From: SCGC-AG-212-J23 sp035762345
GTDB taxonomy: Bacteria > Pseudomonadota > Gammaproteobacteria > Burkholderiales > SG8-39
Reading direction: 5' to 3'
Assembly: GCA_035762345.1 (NCBI GenBank)
Contig: DASTPE010000079.1
Location: 5,329 to 69,328, forward strand
Length of the DNA: 64,000 nt
Both the position numbers and the translations under genes were made by a program. Positions 16,991 through 25,679 of this stretch are shown piece by piece. The notes beneath the pieces were generated by a model. It was not told the DNA's origin. It saw nothing but the letters and a program-made list of their open reading frames with translations, and ran no database searches. The number at the start of each line of letters is the position of its first letter. Positions within the stretch are counted from its first letter, which is position 1.

Positions 16991-18217
16991 ATGAAAAAAG
17001 ATAATGCGGCGGACCTTTCCAGCGACCTTGCGATAGATCTCTCGGACGAGCTCAAGTCGCACTCCCACGCGCGCGCGGCGAAAAAGCTCGCGAACCTCCA
17101 CGGTTCGGTCATCGCCCGGGAGCTCATGCACCTGAGCCCCGGATTCGCGCAGGATGTGCTGGGCGCGCTGCCGACCGGCGCGCGCGAACGCGCAATCTCG
17201 GCGGCGCCCATCGACGTCGCTTCCCAATGGCAGCGCAACGCGATGTACGACCCGGGCACCGTCGGCCGCATGATGGAGCCGGTGATTGCCGCGTTCCCGC
17301 CCGAGAGCCAGGTCGGCGAGGTCATCGAAGAGCTGCGCGAGCTCGTGTCGCGAACGCTCATCACTTATGTCTACGCCGTGGACGAGGACGGGCATCTGCT
17401 TGGCATCGTCACAATGCGCGACCTGCTCTTCAGCACGCCCGACCGCACGCTCGAGGAGGTGATGCTGCGCGGCGCGTTTGCGCTGCACGCGGCGATGTCG
17501 ATGGAGGACGCGATGCGGCTCGTGCTCGACCGGCATTATCCGGTCTATCCGGTCGTGGACGCCGAGCGGCGCCTGATCGGGCTGGTTCGCGGCCAAACCA
17601 TGTTCGAGGCCCAGGCCTACGAGATCTCGCTGCAGGCTGGCACCATGGTCGGCCTGGAAAAGGAGGAGCGCCTGGCCACGCCGTGGATGCGGAGCCTCAA
17701 GCTGCGTCACCCGTGGCTACAGCTGAATCTTCTCACCGCGTTCATCGCCGCCGCCGTGGTCGGGCTCTTCCAGGACACGATCGACCGGCTCGTGATCTTG
17801 GCGCTGTTCCTGCCGGTGCTCGCCGGACAGTCGGGCAATACGGGTTGTCAGGCACTCGCGGTCACGCTGCGCAGCATGACGCTCGGTGAGCTCAAGCCCG
17901 GGAGCGAGCGTCCGTTGATGGCGAAGGAAACCTGGGTCGGCTGCGTGAACGGGATCGGCGTCGGAATCGCAGCCGCGGTGGGCATGTACATCACCGCTTC
18001 GACCCAGAGCCAGGCCCAGCCGTGGATGCTGGCGCTCGTCGTCTTCCTTGCGATGGTGGCCGCGTGCATGGCGAGCGGCATTTCCGGCGCGCTCATCCCG
18101 CTTACCTTGAAGCGCTTCGGCTTCGACCCGGCCACCGCCTCGAGCATCTTCCTCACGACCGCGACCGACGTGGTCAGCATGGGGCTGCTGCTCGGGCTCG
18201 CGACCATACTGGTTTGA
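16991..18217 (+). CDS. mgtE: Magnesium transporter MgtE family
   Basis: A 408-residue Mg2+/divalent-cation channel. The cytosolic N-domain (about 20-100) is shortened relative to the usual 120-130 residues. Two CBS domains follow at about 105-220 (ITYVYAVDEDGHLLGIVTMRDLL and YPVYPVVDAERRLIGLVR). The membrane part has five helices and contains the pore motif PVLAGQSGNTGCQALAV, equivalent to the family's GGNxGxQ signature. The CBS region senses cytosolic Mg2+ and gates the pore. Ribosome site AAGGGGGCGG precedes the ATG. Total length is slightly below the usual 450, owing to the short N-domain. Confidence 0.92.
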   Translation: MKKDNAADLSSDLAIDLSDELKSHSHARAAKKLANLHGSVIARELMHLSPGFAQDVLGALPTGARERAISAAPIDVASQWQRNAMYDPGTVGRMMEPVIAAFPPESQVGEVIEELRELVSRTLITYVYAVDEDGHLLGIVTMRDLLFSTPDRTLEEVMLRGAFALHAAMSMEDAMRLVLDRHYPVYPVVDAERRLIGLVRGQTMFEAQAYEISLQAGTMVGLEKEERLATPWMRSLKLRHPWLQLNLLTAFIAAAVVGLFQDTIDRLVILALFLPVLAGQSGNTGCQALAVTLRSMTLGELKPGSERPLMAKETWVGCVNGIGVGIAAAVGMYITASTQSQAQPWMLALVVFLAMVAACMASGISGALIPLTLKRFGFDPATASSIFLTTATDVVSMGLLLGLATILV

Positions 18218-18221
18218 GAAA

Positions 18222-18236
18222 CGGGGTCTGACCCCG
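18222..18236. repeat. Palindromic GGGTCTGACCCC element after mgtE
   Basis: CGGGGT-CTG-ACCCCG, a 6-bp stem with a three-base loop, lies five bases after the mgtE stop. No T-run follows at once, so it is a weak terminator at best. The same GGGTCTGA-(T/C)-CCC core occurs in the terminator at 14973-14988, suggesting a dispersed small palindrome used at gene ends in this genome. Confidence 0.6.
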
Positions 18237-18252
18237 CTCTGACTCCGATTTC

Positions 18253-18420
18253 TTACTTGGGACCCGGGCAGGGCCGGAACTCACAGTTCCTCGCCGGATC
18301 GCGTCCGACGTAACTGCCGTCGGGGCAGGCTTTCGCTTCCATCGTGCAGAAGACTTCGCTCGGCCTATCCGGCGTGCATGCCGCCAGCAGGCAGAGCATG
18401 ACCATGCAAAATCTACACAT
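18253..18420 (-). CDS. Small cysteine-rich lipoprotein
   Basis: A 55-residue protein. The N-terminus is a lipoprotein signal (MCRFCMVMLCLLAAC, lipobox LAAC), and the mature part carries CTMEAKACPDGSYVGRDP, then NCEFRPCP. The CPDGSYVGR...NCEF pattern recurs in short proteobacterial lipoproteins and suggests a tiny disulfide-stabilised, Kazal-like knot. The ATG overlaps the SDR stop (ATGTGTAG), so it is probably translated as the distal gene of that operon. No function is known to me. Four cysteines follow the lipid-modified one, enough for two disulfides in the periplasm. Confidence 0.72.
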   Translation of the reverse strand: MCRFCMVMLCLLAACTPDRPSEVFCTMEAKACPDGSYVGRDPARNCEFRPCPGPK

Positions 18421-19111
18421 AGATCATCTTGCGCGTCATTCCGCCGTCGACCACGAAGTTCTGCCCGGTGATGAAGCCCGCGGCCTCGGACAGCAGGAAA
18501 GCGACGAGCTCGGCGACATCGTCGTCGCGCCCGACCCGGCCGACCGGGTGCTGGGCGTGGTCCCTGGGGCGCACCGCCTGATGCGCGATCCAGCCGGGGC
18601 TTACGCAGTTCACGCGGACCTTGGGGCCGAAGCTGACCGCGAGCGCATGCGTGAGTCCGACAAGCCCGGCCTTCGCCGCGACGTAAGGCTCGGTATCGGG
18701 CTCCGACTGCAATGCTCGGGTGGATGCGATGTTGACGATCGCACCGCGTGCGCGGCGCAGGTGCGGGGCGGCGTGCTTCGTCATCAGGAATGCGCCGCTC
18801 AGGTTTACGCCGATGCGCCGGTTCCATTCGCGCAGGGGAAGCTTTTCCACCGGGCCCGTATGGGGATTCGCGAGCCCAGCGTTGTTCACCAGGCCGTCGA
18901 GCCGGCCGCAGCGCTTGACCACGGCGCGCACACACGCGCGTACCTGCGGCTCCCTGGAGACGTCGCATTTGACGAAAGGCAAGCCTTGCCAACGACGATC
19001 GGCCGCCTTCACGTCCGCGACCGCGACCTGCCAACCGCGCGCGACGAGAGCGAGCGCGATCGCGTGCCCGATGCCTTGCGCGCCGCCCGTCACCAAAGCG
19101 ACTTTGTCCAC
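18413..19111 (-). CDS. Short-chain dehydrogenase/reductase (classical SDR)
   Basis: A 232-residue NAD(P)-dependent oxidoreductase. The start is GTG 19111, with a strong AAGGGAGG just upstream; earlier in-frame codons have no family similarity. The cofactor motif is VTGGAQGIGHAIALAL, followed by VNNAGLANP, INIASTRAL-type strand IVNIASTRALQSEPDTEP, and the catalytic YVAAK. The catalytic Ser is in IASTRAL, and the tail GFITGQNFVVDGGM is typical. The Rossmann loop Asp (VADVKAAD) favours NAD(H). The substrate is not predictable. The tiny lipoprotein gene follows with overlap; the CBS-protein gene is divergent. Confidence 0.92.
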   Translation of the reverse strand: MDKVALVTGGAQGIGHAIALALVARGWQVAVADVKAADRRWQGLPFVKCDVSREPQVRACVRAVVKRCGRLDGLVNNAGLANPHTGPVEKLPLREWNRRIGVNLSGAFLMTKHAAPHLRRARGAIVNIASTRALQSEPDTEPYVAAKAGLVGLTHALAVSFGPKVRVNCVSPGWIAHQAVRPRDHAQHPVGRVGRDDDVAELVAFLLSEAAGFITGQNFVVDGGMTRKMIYV

Positions 19112-19180
19112 GGGAGCCTCCCTTGGCGATTCTATTTGGACTAGACTTGCCCTCGGGGACCGGCTCGCAAGGAGGGCGCC

Positions 19181-19615
19181 ATGCAAGTGAAGGAGATCCT
19201 GCGCGTCAAGGGAAGCCGGCTGGTCGGCATCGACCCGGCAAGCCGGGCGGCGGACGCGGTGGCGACGATGGCAGGCGAAAACCTCGGCTCGCTCGTGGTC
19301 ATGGAGCAGGGCCGCATGGTCGGCATGCTGACATTCCACGAGTTGCTGCGCGCTCTCGCCTCGCGCGGCGGCGCGCTCGGCGAGGTGAAGGTGGCCGAAA
19401 TCATGCTGCGCAATCCCGTCACCGCAGCGCCCGACATGGAAGTGAACGACCTGCGCCGCACAATGATCGATACCGGCGCGCGCTACCTGCCGGTGATGCA
19501 GGACGGCAGGCTCCTTGGCGTGATCTCGTTCCGCGACGTGGCGAAGGCGGTGCTCGAAGAGCAGGACTTCGAGAACAAGATGCTGAAGGGCTACATCAAG
19601 AATTGGCCCGCCTGA
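19181..19615 (+). CDS. Stand-alone CBS-pair protein
   Basis: A 144-residue cytosolic protein made of two tandem CBS domains: about 1-60 (MQVKEILRVKGSRLVGIDP through LVVMEQGRMVGMLTFHELLRAL) and 70-130 (VKVAEIMLRNPVTAAPDMEV through YLPVMQDGRLLGVISFRDVAKAVL). Such proteins bind adenosyl nucleotides and regulate partners. It has a clear AAGGAGG ribosome site. It is divergent from the SDR gene and 17 bases ahead of the amidohydrolase, perhaps in one transcript. No fused enzyme domain is present, so the target is unknown. Confidence 0.9.
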   Translation: MQVKEILRVKGSRLVGIDPASRAADAVATMAGENLGSLVVMEQGRMVGMLTFHELLRALASRGGALGEVKVAEIMLRNPVTAAPDMEVNDLRRTMIDTGARYLPVMQDGRLLGVISFRDVAKAVLEEQDFENKMLKGYIKNWPA

Positions 19616-19632
19616 GCGCCGCCTGAGTCTAT

Positions 19633-20856
19633 TTGAACCGACGTAACGTCCTGCTCGGCGCGGGCGCCGCGCTCGCAGGTTCCGTTTCGCTCGCCGCGTG
19701 GCGCTACTGGCCCGAGCAGGGGTTCTGGAATCCCTGCCACGCGCGGCTGCCGCGCCGGCTGGCCGAGCACGAACTGGTCCGCGCCGCCTGGGGGGGCATC
19801 GACACCGCGCAGTGCTGGGACAGCCACTCGCATCTCATCGGAACCGGAGACTCGGCGAGCGGCATCTTCGTCAATCCGGCGACCGATAGCCTGCTCAATC
19901 CAGGCCAGTACGCGCGCAGGCTGTTTTTCCTGAACGCGGGCTGCGTGCACGACGCCCGACAGAGCATCGATCTCGCGTACGTCGAGCGCATGCGCAATCT
20001 AATCGACGGCCTCGCGCCGGGGTGCAAGCTTGTCCTCTTTTCCTTCGATCGCGCTCACGACGCGGACGGCGTGCCCGACATCCCCCACACCATGTTCCAC
20101 ATCCCGGATGCGTATGCGCGCGACGTTGCACGCAAGTATCCGGATTATTTCGAGTGGGCGGCATCGATTCATCCCTATCGCAAGGACGCCATCGCAGCGC
20201 TCGAGCAGGCGAAGCGCGACGGCGCGCGCGCGGTGAAGTGGCTGCCCTCGGCGATGGGTATCGATCCCGCATCGCCGAAATGCGACCGCTTTTATGAGGC
20301 TCTTTCCGGAAGCAACATGCCCTTGATTGCTCATGCGGGCCTCGAGCGAGCAGTGCTCGGGCGCGAAGACCACGACTTCGGCAACCCGCTGCGGCTGCGC
20401 CGCGCGCTCGAGGCCGGGGTGCGCGTGGTGATCGCGCATTGCGCGTCGATAGGCCAGGACCAGGACCTCGACCGCGGCCCGAACGGCCCTTATGTCGACA
20501 GCTTTTCGCTCTTCGTGCGGGTTTTCGAGCGATATCCCTCCTGTTACGGCGATATCTCCGCCATGACGCAGGTGAACCGCGCCGGCCCGGCGCTCGCGCG
20601 CGTGGTCGAGGAGCAGGACTGGCACGCCCGGCTGCTCAACGGCTCGGACTATCCGCTGCCGGGCATCATGCCGATCTTCTCCGTCGACTACCTGGTCTCG
20701 CTTGGAATGATCGACGCCTCGGCCGCGGATGTGCTGCGCGAGATCCGGTTGCACAACCCGCTGCTGTTCGATTTCGTGCTCAAGCGAAGCCTCAGATCGG
20801 GGGGCAAATCACTTGCGGCGCGCGTGTTCGAGACGCGCGGATTTTTCATGAGATGA
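19633..20856 (+). CDS. Amidohydrolase-family metal-dependent hydrolase, Tat-exported
   Basis: A 407-residue TIM-barrel hydrolase of the amidohydrolase-2 type. It starts at TTG 19633 (no ATG fits) with a twin-arginine-like signal NRRNVLLGAGAALAGSVSLAA, so it should be periplasmic. Metal-site residues are CWDSHSHL (HxH), the Lys in ARAVKWLPSAMGI, His in LIAHAGLE, His in VVIAHCAS and Asp in LLNGSDYPLPG. Substrates of this group range from lactones to decarboxylated aromatics; none can be assigned. The ribosome site is weak, so translation may depend on coupling to the upstream CBS gene. Confidence 0.83.
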   Translation: MNRRNVLLGAGAALAGSVSLAAWRYWPEQGFWNPCHARLPRRLAEHELVRAAWGGIDTAQCWDSHSHLIGTGDSASGIFVNPATDSLLNPGQYARRLFFLNAGCVHDARQSIDLAYVERMRNLIDGLAPGCKLVLFSFDRAHDADGVPDIPHTMFHIPDAYARDVARKYPDYFEWAASIHPYRKDAIAALEQAKRDGARAVKWLPSAMGIDPASPKCDRFYEALSGSNMPLIAHAGLERAVLGREDHDFGNPLRLRRALEAGVRVVIAHCASIGQDQDLDRGPNGPYVDSFSLFVRVFERYPSCYGDISAMTQVNRAGPALARVVEEQDWHARLLNGSDYPLPGIMPIFSVDYLVSLGMIDASAADVLREIRLHNPLLFDFVLKRSLRSGGKSLAARVFETRGFFMR

Positions 20857-20863
20857 TTTCCCG

Positions 20864-21964
20864 ATGTCGGGCAACAGCTTCGGCACGCTGTACTGCGTGA
20901 GCTCGTTCGGCGAGTCCCATGGACCCGCGTACGGGGGCGTGGTCGACGGCTGCCCGCCAGGTCTTCAATTAAGCAATCAAGACATCCAAAAAGAGCTCGA
21001 CCGCCGCAAGCCCGGCTCGTCGCGCCACGTCACGCAGCGCCGCGAGTCCGACGCGGTCGAGATCGTTTCGGGCGTCTACGAAGGCCGCACCACCGGCACC
21101 GCGATCGGATTCCTGATCCGCAACGAGGACCAGCGCTCGAAGGACTATGCCGCAATCGCCGAAAAGTTTCGCCCCGGCCACGCCGATTACACCTACTGGC
21201 AGAAGTACGGCGTGCGCGATGCGCGCGGCGGAGGGCGCGCCTCGGCGCGCGAGACCGTGGTGCGCGTCGCGGCCGGCGCGATTGCGAGGAAATGGTTGCG
21301 CGAGCGCTACGGTGTGGTGATCCGCGGCTATCTCGCCCAGCTCGGTGCGATAAGAATTCCGTTCCAGGCCTGGGCGGCGGTCGACGGCAATCCTTTTTTC
21401 TCTCCCAACAACGACGTCCTGAAAACCTTGGAAGCGTTCATGGACGAGCTGCGCGCAAGCGGCGACTCGTGCGGGGCGCGTATCAACGTCGTCGCGCAGG
21501 GCGTGCCGGTAGGATGGGGCGAGCCGGTATACGGGCGGCTCGACGCCGACATCGCCTGGGCGATGATGTCAATCAACGCGGTCAAGGGGGTCGAGATCGG
21601 CGCGGGGTTTGCCGCGATCGAGCAAAAGGGCAGCGAGCATGGCGATGAGATGACCCCCGAAGGGTTCATCGGCAACAACAACGGCGGCGTGCTCGGCGGC
21701 ATCTCCACCGGGCAGGACGTCACCGTGTCGCTCGCACTCAAGCCCACGTCGAGCATCCGTCTGCCACGGCGCACCATCGATGTGCGCGGCAATCCGACCA
21801 CCATAGAAACCACGGGGCGGCACGATCCCTGCGTGGGCATTCGCGCGACCCCGATAGCCGAGGCAATGCTCGCCTGCGTTCTCATGGATCATGCGCTGCG
21901 TCATCGCGCCCAATGCGGCGATGTCACGCCGCCGACGGTAGTAAAGGGGCCTAAAATCAATTAG
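20864..21964 (+). CDS. aroC: Chorismate synthase
   Basis: A 366-residue enzyme converting 5-enolpyruvylshikimate-3-phosphate to chorismate, the last shikimate-pathway step, using reduced FMN. The family signatures are present: GTLYCVSSFGESHGPAYGGVVDGCPPG at the N-terminus (GESHG), SRHVTQRRESDAVEIVSGVYEG, and the RDARGGGRASARETVVRVAAG basic block binding phosphate and FMN. The later signature is GGVLGGISTGQDV. Full length matches the bacterial enzymes. It sits just downstream of the amidohydrolase and 43 bases before hfq. Confident. Confidence 0.97.
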   Translation: MSGNSFGTLYCVSSFGESHGPAYGGVVDGCPPGLQLSNQDIQKELDRRKPGSSRHVTQRRESDAVEIVSGVYEGRTTGTAIGFLIRNEDQRSKDYAAIAEKFRPGHADYTYWQKYGVRDARGGGRASARETVVRVAAGAIARKWLRERYGVVIRGYLAQLGAIRIPFQAWAAVDGNPFFSPNNDVLKTLEAFMDELRASGDSCGARINVVAQGVPVGWGEPVYGRLDADIAWAMMSINAVKGVEIGAGFAAIEQKGSEHGDEMTPEGFIGNNNGGVLGGISTGQDVTVSLALKPTSSIRLPRRTIDVRGNPTTIETTGRHDPCVGIRATPIAEAMLACVLMDHALRHRAQCGDVTPPTVVKGPKIN

Positions 21965-22007
21965 TATGCCCGCAAAGCTGGCCACAGAACCCCCAAGAGA
22001 GAAGAAC

Positions 22008-22244
22008 ATGGGCAACAAAGGGCAGTTGCTACAAGACCCGTTTCTCAACACGTTGCGCAAGGAGCACGTTCCCGTTTCGATCTACCTGGTGAACGGGATC
22101 AAGCTGCAGGGGCAGATCGAGTCGTTCGATCAGTACGTCGTGCTGCTGCGCAACTCCGTCACTCAGATGGTGTACAAGCACGCCATCTCGACCGTCGTGC
22201 CGTCTCGTCCCATCAACCTCGGCGCCGAAAAGGACTCCGAATAA
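22008..22244 (+). CDS. hfq: RNA chaperone Hfq
   Basis: A 78-residue Sm-like protein. The start is ATG 22008 with GAGAGAAG upstream; an ATG 14 codons earlier gives a tail unlike Hfq. Sm1 is PVSIYLVNGIKLQGQIESFDQYVVLL, and Sm2 is QMVYKHAISTVVPSRP with the YKHAIS motif that lines the proximal poly-U site. The N-terminal QDPFLNTLR is typical. The hexamer pairs small RNAs with mRNAs. The C-terminal tail is short, as in many betaproteobacteria. It heads the hfq-hflX-hflKC-hisZ-purA run. Confidence 0.98.
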   Translation: MGNKGQLLQDPFLNTLRKEHVPVSIYLVNGIKLQGQIESFDQYVVLLRNSVTQMVYKHAISTVVPSRPINLGAEKDSE

Positions 22245-22262
22245 GCTTTTGCTAGACGCTTC

Positions 22263-23411
22263 TTGCTAGAACTGCCTGCCGCAGCCGCCGATCCGCAGGC
22301 GGCGATCATCGTTTGCCTGGACTTCGGCGAGCCGAACTATGAAGAGGCGGTGGAGGAGGTGGTGCGCCTGGTGCAGAGCGCCGGCGTGCTGCGCCACCGG
22401 GTGCTGAAGGGCAGGCGCAGCAAGCCCGACCCGCGCTTCTACGCCGGAGCCGGCAAGGTCGACGAGATCGCCGCTGCCGCGGCCGAGCTGAATGCGATGT
22501 ACGTGGTGTTCGACCACGCGCTTTCGCCGGCGCAGGAAAGGAATATCGAGAAGGCGATCGCGCGGCGCGTGATGGACCGCACCGAGCTCATCCTCGAGAT
22601 CTTTGCGCAGCGCGCGCGGACCGCGGAAGGCAAGCTCCAGGTCGAGCTTGCGCAACTCGAGCATCTCTCGACGCGCCTGGTGCGCGGCTGGACGCACCTG
22701 GAGCGCCAGCGCGGCGGGCTGGGCAAGACCGGCGGGCCGGGCGAGGCTCAGCTCGAGCTCGACCGGCGCTACATCGCGAACCGGGTTCGGGTTCTGAGAA
22801 AAAAGCTGGAGGGGTTGAAAAGGCAAAGAACCGTCCAACGGCGCGCGCGTGCGCGCGGCGACGTGCTCTCGGCGTCGATCGTCGGCTACACCAACGCCGG
22901 CAAGTCGACGCTCTTCAACGCGCTCACCGGCGCGGCCGCGTACGAAGCCGATCAGCTCTTCGCCACGCTCGACACCACCACGCGCCGCGTGTGGCTGCCC
23001 GACGCCGGCAACGTGGTGATTTCCGACACGGTGGGCTTCATCCGCAATCTGCCGCACGGGCTGGTGGCGGCGTTCCGCGCGACGCTCGAGGAGACGGTGC
23101 ACGCTGATCTGCTGCTCCATGTGGTCGATGCCTCGTCCAGCATGCGCGATGAGCAGGTCGAAGCCGTGGATAAAGTCCTTGCCGAGATCCCCGCGGGCGC
23201 GGCGCCGCGCCTGCTCGTCTGGAACAAGATCGACCTCGCAGGCCTGGAGCCGGCGGTCGAGCGCGACCAGTATGGTAGGATTTCCCGCGTATTCGTGAGC
23301 GCGCGCACCGGCGTCGGGTTGGAGTGGCTGCGCGGCGCGCTCGCGGAATTCGCAAAAGCCCGGGCCGCGCAGCGACGCGCGACCGAACTGCGCCTTCAAC
23401 TCACTAGATAA
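22263..23411 (+). CDS. hflX: GTPase HflX
   Basis: A 382-residue ribosome-associated GTPase. The HflX N-domain runs about 1-190, including the glycine-rich loop RGGLGKTGGPGEAQLELDRRYI. The G domain follows with G1 GYTNAGKSTLFNAL, G3 DTVGFI and G4 NKID. HflX can split stalled or hibernating 70S ribosomes. The likely start is TTG 22263, since the only other nearby upstream start (TTG 22248) runs into a stop. It lies 18 bases after hfq and is abutted by hflK, the standard gene order. Confidence 0.96.
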   Translation: MLELPAAAADPQAAIIVCLDFGEPNYEEAVEEVVRLVQSAGVLRHRVLKGRRSKPDPRFYAGAGKVDEIAAAAAELNAMYVVFDHALSPAQERNIEKAIARRVMDRTELILEIFAQRARTAEGKLQVELAQLEHLSTRLVRGWTHLERQRGGLGKTGGPGEAQLELDRRYIANRVRVLRKKLEGLKRQRTVQRRARARGDVLSASIVGYTNAGKSTLFNALTGAAAYEADQLFATLDTTTRRVWLPDAGNVVISDTVGFIRNLPHGLVAAFRATLEETVHADLLLHVVDASSSMRDEQVEAVDKVLAEIPAGAAPRLLVWNKIDLAGLEPAVERDQYGRISRVFVSARTGVGLEWLRGALAEFAKARAAQRRATELRLQLTR

Positions 23412-24602
23412 ATGTCCTTGAACGACCCCAACTGGGGGCGCGGCTCCCGCGGGCCGCAGGGTCCCGGCGGCGGTAACCAGGGTCCGCCGGACCTTGACGA
23501 GCTGTGGCGCAACTTCAACCGCAGGCTCTCCGAGCTTTTCGGCCGCCGGCGCGGCGGCGGCGACGAGCCGCCGCGGCCGCCGAGCGCGCGCGGCCTCGGC
23601 GGGGGCGCCGGCGTGCTGGTCGCCCTCGTGTTCGCGGTGTGGCTCGCGAGCGGGTTCTATATCGTGGTGGAAGGCCAGCGCGGGGTGGTGCTGACCTTCG
23701 GCCGCTACTCGCAGGAGACCATGCCGGGCCTGCGCTGGCGCCTGCCGTGGCCGATCCAGTCGAACGAGATCGTGAACCTCGCGCAGGTGCGCACGCTCGA
23801 AGTCGGCTACCGCAACAACGTGCGCACCAAGGTTCTCAAAGAGTCGCTCATGCTGACCGACGACGAGAACATCGTCGATCTGCAGTTCGCCGTGCAGTAT
23901 CTGGTGAAGGACGCGCGCGACTTCGTATTCAACGTGCGCCGGCCCGACGACTCGGCGATGCAGATCGCCGAGACCGCGATGCGCGAGGTGATCGGCAAGA
24001 GCCGCATGGACGCGATCCTGTACGAGACCCAAATCGACGTCGCCAACCGCGCGCGCGACCTTATGCAGACGATCCACGACCGCTACGGCACCGGCATCAC
24101 CGTCAGCACGGTGACGATCCAGAACGCGCAGCCGCCCGAGCAGGTGCAGGCGGCATTCGACGATGCAGTCAAGGCGAACCAGGACCGCGAGCGGCAGAAG
24201 AACGAGGGCCAGGCCTACGCCAACGACGTCATCCCACGCGCGCGCGGGGCGGCGGCGCGCCTCGGCGAGGAGGCGCAGGGCTACCGCCAGCGCGTGATCG
24301 CCAACGCCGAGGGCGAGGCCTCGCGCTTCAGGCAGGTGCTCGCGGAGTACGCCAAGGCGCCCGCGGTGACGCGCGAGCGCATCTACATCGAAACCATGCA
24401 GGCGATCCTTACCTCGACCAGCAAGATCATGATGGACTATCGCGGCTCGGGGAACCTGCTCTACCTGCCGCTCGAGAAGGTGATGCAGAGCGCCGGCGCG
24501 GCGGAAGGCGCGGCCCCGAGCGCCGCGCCCGCGGCGCCGCCGGCCGAGCCCGGGCCGCGCTCGCGCGAGACCCTCAGGAATCGGGAAAGGGGCGATCGGT
24601 GA
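23412..24602 (+). CDS. hflK: FtsH modulator HflK (SPFH/prohibitin family)
   Basis: A 396-residue inner-membrane protein. A Gly/Pro-rich cytosolic N-tail (NWGRGSRGPQGPGGGNQGPP) precedes one helix (about 70-90, GVLVALVFAVWLASGFYIV). The SPFH domain follows in the periplasm: GQRGVVLTFGRYSQETMPGLRW, then the long helical EGQAYANDVIPRARGAAARLGEEAQGYRQ segment. HflK with HflC forms a large cage around FtsH and limits its proteolysis of membrane proteins. The ATG follows the hflX stop directly, and the stop overlaps hflC. Confidence 0.96.
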   Translation: MSLNDPNWGRGSRGPQGPGGGNQGPPDLDELWRNFNRRLSELFGRRRGGGDEPPRPPSARGLGGGAGVLVALVFAVWLASGFYIVVEGQRGVVLTFGRYSQETMPGLRWRLPWPIQSNEIVNLAQVRTLEVGYRNNVRTKVLKESLMLTDDENIVDLQFAVQYLVKDARDFVFNVRRPDDSAMQIAETAMREVIGKSRMDAILYETQIDVANRARDLMQTIHDRYGTGITVSTVTIQNAQPPEQVQAAFDDAVKANQDRERQKNEGQAYANDVIPRARGAAARLGEEAQGYRQRVIANAEGEASRFRQVLAEYAKAPAVTRERIYIETMQAILTSTSKIMMDYRGSGNLLYLPLEKVMQSAGAAEGAAPSAAPAAPPAEPGPRSRETLRNRERGDR

Positions 24603-25486
24603 TGCGCGCGCTGGGGCCCGTTGTCGCGATCGTCGCGGTGCTCGCGCTCATCGCCTCGAGCGCGATGTTCACCGTCGATCAGCGGCAGAACGCGATCGTG
24701 TTCCAGCTCGGCGAGGTGAAGGAAGTGATCAATCGCTCGGGGCTGCACTTCAAGTGGCCGCTCCTTCAGAACGTGCGCCACTTCGACATGCGCATCCTCA
24801 CCTACGACGACGCCGATCCGCTGCGCTTCCTTACTCAGGGCAACCGCCCGGTGCTTGTGGATTCGTTCGTCAAGTGGCGCATCGCCGACGTACGCCAGTA
24901 CTACGTCTCGGTGCAGGGCGACGAATTCCGCGCCGCCACCCGCATCCGCCAGACGGTATCGGGCACGCTGCGCGAGGAGTTCGGCACCCGCACCCTGCAC
25001 GACGTCGTCTCGGGCGAGCGCGAGGTGATCATGAGCCAGGTGCGCGACAAGGTCGACCAGGACCTGAAGAGGATCGGAGTCGAGATCATCGACGTGCGGC
25101 TGAAGCGCGTCGACTTGCCGACCGAGGTGAGCGAGTCGGTGTACCGGCGCATGGAGGCGGAAAGGAAGCGCATCGCGAACGAGCTGCGCTCGACCGGGGC
25201 GGCCGAAGCCGAGAAGGTGCGCGCCGACGCCGACCGGCAGCGCGAGGTGATCCTCGCGGAAGCCTACCGCGACGCGCAGAACGTGCGCGGCCAGGGCGAC
25301 GCACGGGCGGCGGCGATCTACGCCGCGACGTTCAACCAGAACCCCGAGTTCTACTCGTTCTACCGCAGCATGGAGGCTTACCGCTCAACCTTCCGCGGGC
25401 GCAACGACCTCATGCTGCTCGAGACCAACTCCGACTTCCTGCGCTACTTCAGGGACTCGCTAGGCAAGCCCGCGCAGCGCAAATAG
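24602..25486 (+). CDS. hflC: FtsH modulator HflC (SPFH/prohibitin family)
   Basis: A 294-residue partner of HflK. The N-terminal anchor helix is VVAIVAVLALIASSAMFTV, followed by DQRQNAIVFQLGEVKEVI, an SPFH domain, and a helical EAEKVRADADRQREVILAEAYRDAQ repeat region. The tail SFYRSMEAYRSTFRGRNDLMLLETNSDFLRYF is characteristic of HflC. The ATG overlaps the hflK stop (TGATG); a GTG one codon earlier is also possible. Its function is with HflK, as the regulator of FtsH. Confidence 0.96.
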   Translation: MRALGPVVAIVAVLALIASSAMFTVDQRQNAIVFQLGEVKEVINRSGLHFKWPLLQNVRHFDMRILTYDDADPLRFLTQGNRPVLVDSFVKWRIADVRQYYVSVQGDEFRAATRIRQTVSGTLREEFGTRTLHDVVSGEREVIMSQVRDKVDQDLKRIGVEIIDVRLKRVDLPTEVSESVYRRMEAERKRIANELRSTGAAEAEKVRADADRQREVILAEAYRDAQNVRGQGDARAAAIYAATFNQNPEFYSFYRSMEAYRSTFRGRNDLMLLETNSDFLRYFRDSLGKPAQRK

Positions 25487-25490
25487 CGCC

Positions 25491-25679
25491 ATGGGAACGA
25501 CGTTCCTCATGGCGCTCGCCCTGATGCTGATCCTCGAGGGCGTGCTTCCCTTCCTCGCGCCGAATCTCTGGCGAGACACCTTCCGCAAGATCACGCAGAT
25601 GACCGACGGGCAGATCCGCTTCGTCGGCCTGTCGTCCATGATTGTCGGCCTGCTGCTCCTGCTGTGGGCGCGCACATGA
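25491..25679 (+). CDS. DUF2065 (YjeT-like) small membrane protein
   Basis: A 62-residue protein with two membrane helices: about 4-24 (TFLMALALMLILEGVLPFLAP) and 43-60 (FVGLSSMIVGLLLLLW). The link NLWRDTFRKITQMTDGQIR is the conserved DUF2065 loop. It always sits beside hflC in this clade, suggesting a link with FtsH/HflKC membrane quality control, but no function is established. It starts four bases after hflC, and its stop overlaps hisZ (ATGA). Confidence 0.9.
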   Translation: MGTTFLMALALMLILEGVLPFLAPNLWRDTFRKITQMTDGQIRFVGLSSMIVGLLLLLWART

